From Acetobacter cerevisiae (GTDB taxonomy: Bacteria; Pseudomonadota; Alphaproteobacteria; Acetobacterales; Acetobacteraceae), in NCBI RefSeq assembly GCF_001580535.1, contig NZ_LHZA01000156.1, forward strand, positions 90,508 through 154,507: a stretch of 64,000 bases of DNA, in the 5' to 3' direction. The position numbers and the translations under genes were made by a program. This document shows positions 63,767 through 64,000 of the stretch, in pieces. Numbering within the stretch: position 1 is the stretch's first letter; each line of letters begins with the position of its first letter. Below the pieces are notes generated by a model. It made no database searches. It was not told the DNA's origin and was given only the letters and a program-made list of their open reading frames with translations.

Positions 63767-63806
63767 CTTTATAATCCCCTGATTAACTTTATAATCCCCT
63801 GATTAA
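63767..63806. repeat. Perfect 20-bp tandem duplication after tRNA-Ala
   Basis: The 20-base unit from 63767 to 63786 (beginning CTTTATAATCCCC) is repeated without change at 63787-63806. It lies in the presumed 3' trailer of tRNA-Ala. Confidence 0.95.
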
Positions 63807-63967
63807 ATTGAAGAAAATTGCAAAGAGCGCACGCTTTTTACATAAATTTTCACACCTTATGTTCTGCGTCAGATCAGGAGTATCTGCCATTCACTGGCGA
63901 CACCTCCCCGACGAACGGGCAAGCGCTTATAGTCTCAAAGAGATAGAAGCCTGAGGAGGATCATCTG

Positions 63968-64000
63968 ATGAAAATTAGAGCGTTTTCCTCTCAATCTGGT
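63968..64000 (+). CDS. Start of an unidentified gene (runs off window)
   Basis: An ATG at 63968 stands behind GAGGAGGATC at a good distance. Eleven codons remain in the window ('MKIRAFSSQSG'), too few to identify the product. Confidence 0.6.
   Translation, partial: MKIRAFSSQSG

Overview
The window looks like chromosomal DNA of an acetic acid bacterium (Alphaproteobacteria, Acetobacteraceae, most likely Acetobacter or a close relative). This is inferred from the moderately GC-rich coding sequence, a clear HpnR-type hopanoid C-3 methylase, an alphaproteobacterial-style RNase E with an acidic insertion in its S1 domain, and the hisG-hisD-infA-maf-rng-yacG-tRNA-Phe gene order. No rRNA, CRISPR array, transposase or complete prophage is visible.

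Layout. 0-5.3 kb: the edge of a DMT permease diverging from an XRE-cupin regulator, two tandem class I aminotransferases, gluQ, and an HNH nuclease. 5.3-12.5 kb: a small lipoprotein, a copper chaperone, a chorismate-lyase-like protein, hpnR, ndk, an ABC-F ATPase and an MFS exporter. 12.7-17.3 kb: an AI-2E family permease, an OmpR/EnvZ-type two-component pair, a small secreted protein and a SIMPL protein. 17.3-21.9 kb (minus strand): TPR protein, GT9 glycosyltransferase, thrS, and infC with a non-canonical ATA start. 21.9-27.1 kb (plus strand): GT4 glycosyltransferase, nadK, an OmpA-like protein and a MotA/MotB-like stator pair with no flagellar genes. 27-32.3 kb (minus strand): a polytopic membrane protein, a deformylase paralogue lacking two metal ligands, an RBBP9-like hydrolase, rnhA, thrB and ispH. 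32.4-43.7 kb: a lipoprotein, a UbiB-family kinase, pepF, the gltD-gltB glutamate synthase operon, and an NDUFA9-like dehydrogenase.

44-47.3 kb is the accessory part. A tRNA-Leu is followed by a DnaA-box-containing repeat, and then by a phage-like lysis cassette on the minus strand: coiled-coil TM protein, SleB-like hydrolase, holin-like protein, Tat-type lipoprotein and a 37-residue membrane peptide. Each of the four junctions is a 4-base stop/start overlap. No capsid, tail-assembly or integrase genes are present. 47.4-51.9 kb is an iron-uptake cluster: a TonB-dependent receptor diverging from a small membrane protein, a PepSY permease and a DUF3325-like protein. 52-54.7 kb carries an S10 carboxypeptidase and a periplasmic amidase. 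54.7-64 kb holds rne with a long leader, the hisG to yacG run, tRNA-Phe, a second copy of the DnaA-box repeat, yggT, tRNA-Ala, and the first codons of a further gene.

For novelty the strongest candidates are: (1) the orphan, tightly coupled lysis cassette with two unlisted membrane peptides; (2) the 60-bp element carrying inverted DnaA boxes, present twice 18 kb apart; (3) the non-flagellar MotA/MotB/OmpA-like trio; (4) the metal-ligand-deficient deformylase paralogue; (5) the ATA start of infC. All functional statements are from reading the sequence; no database search was run.
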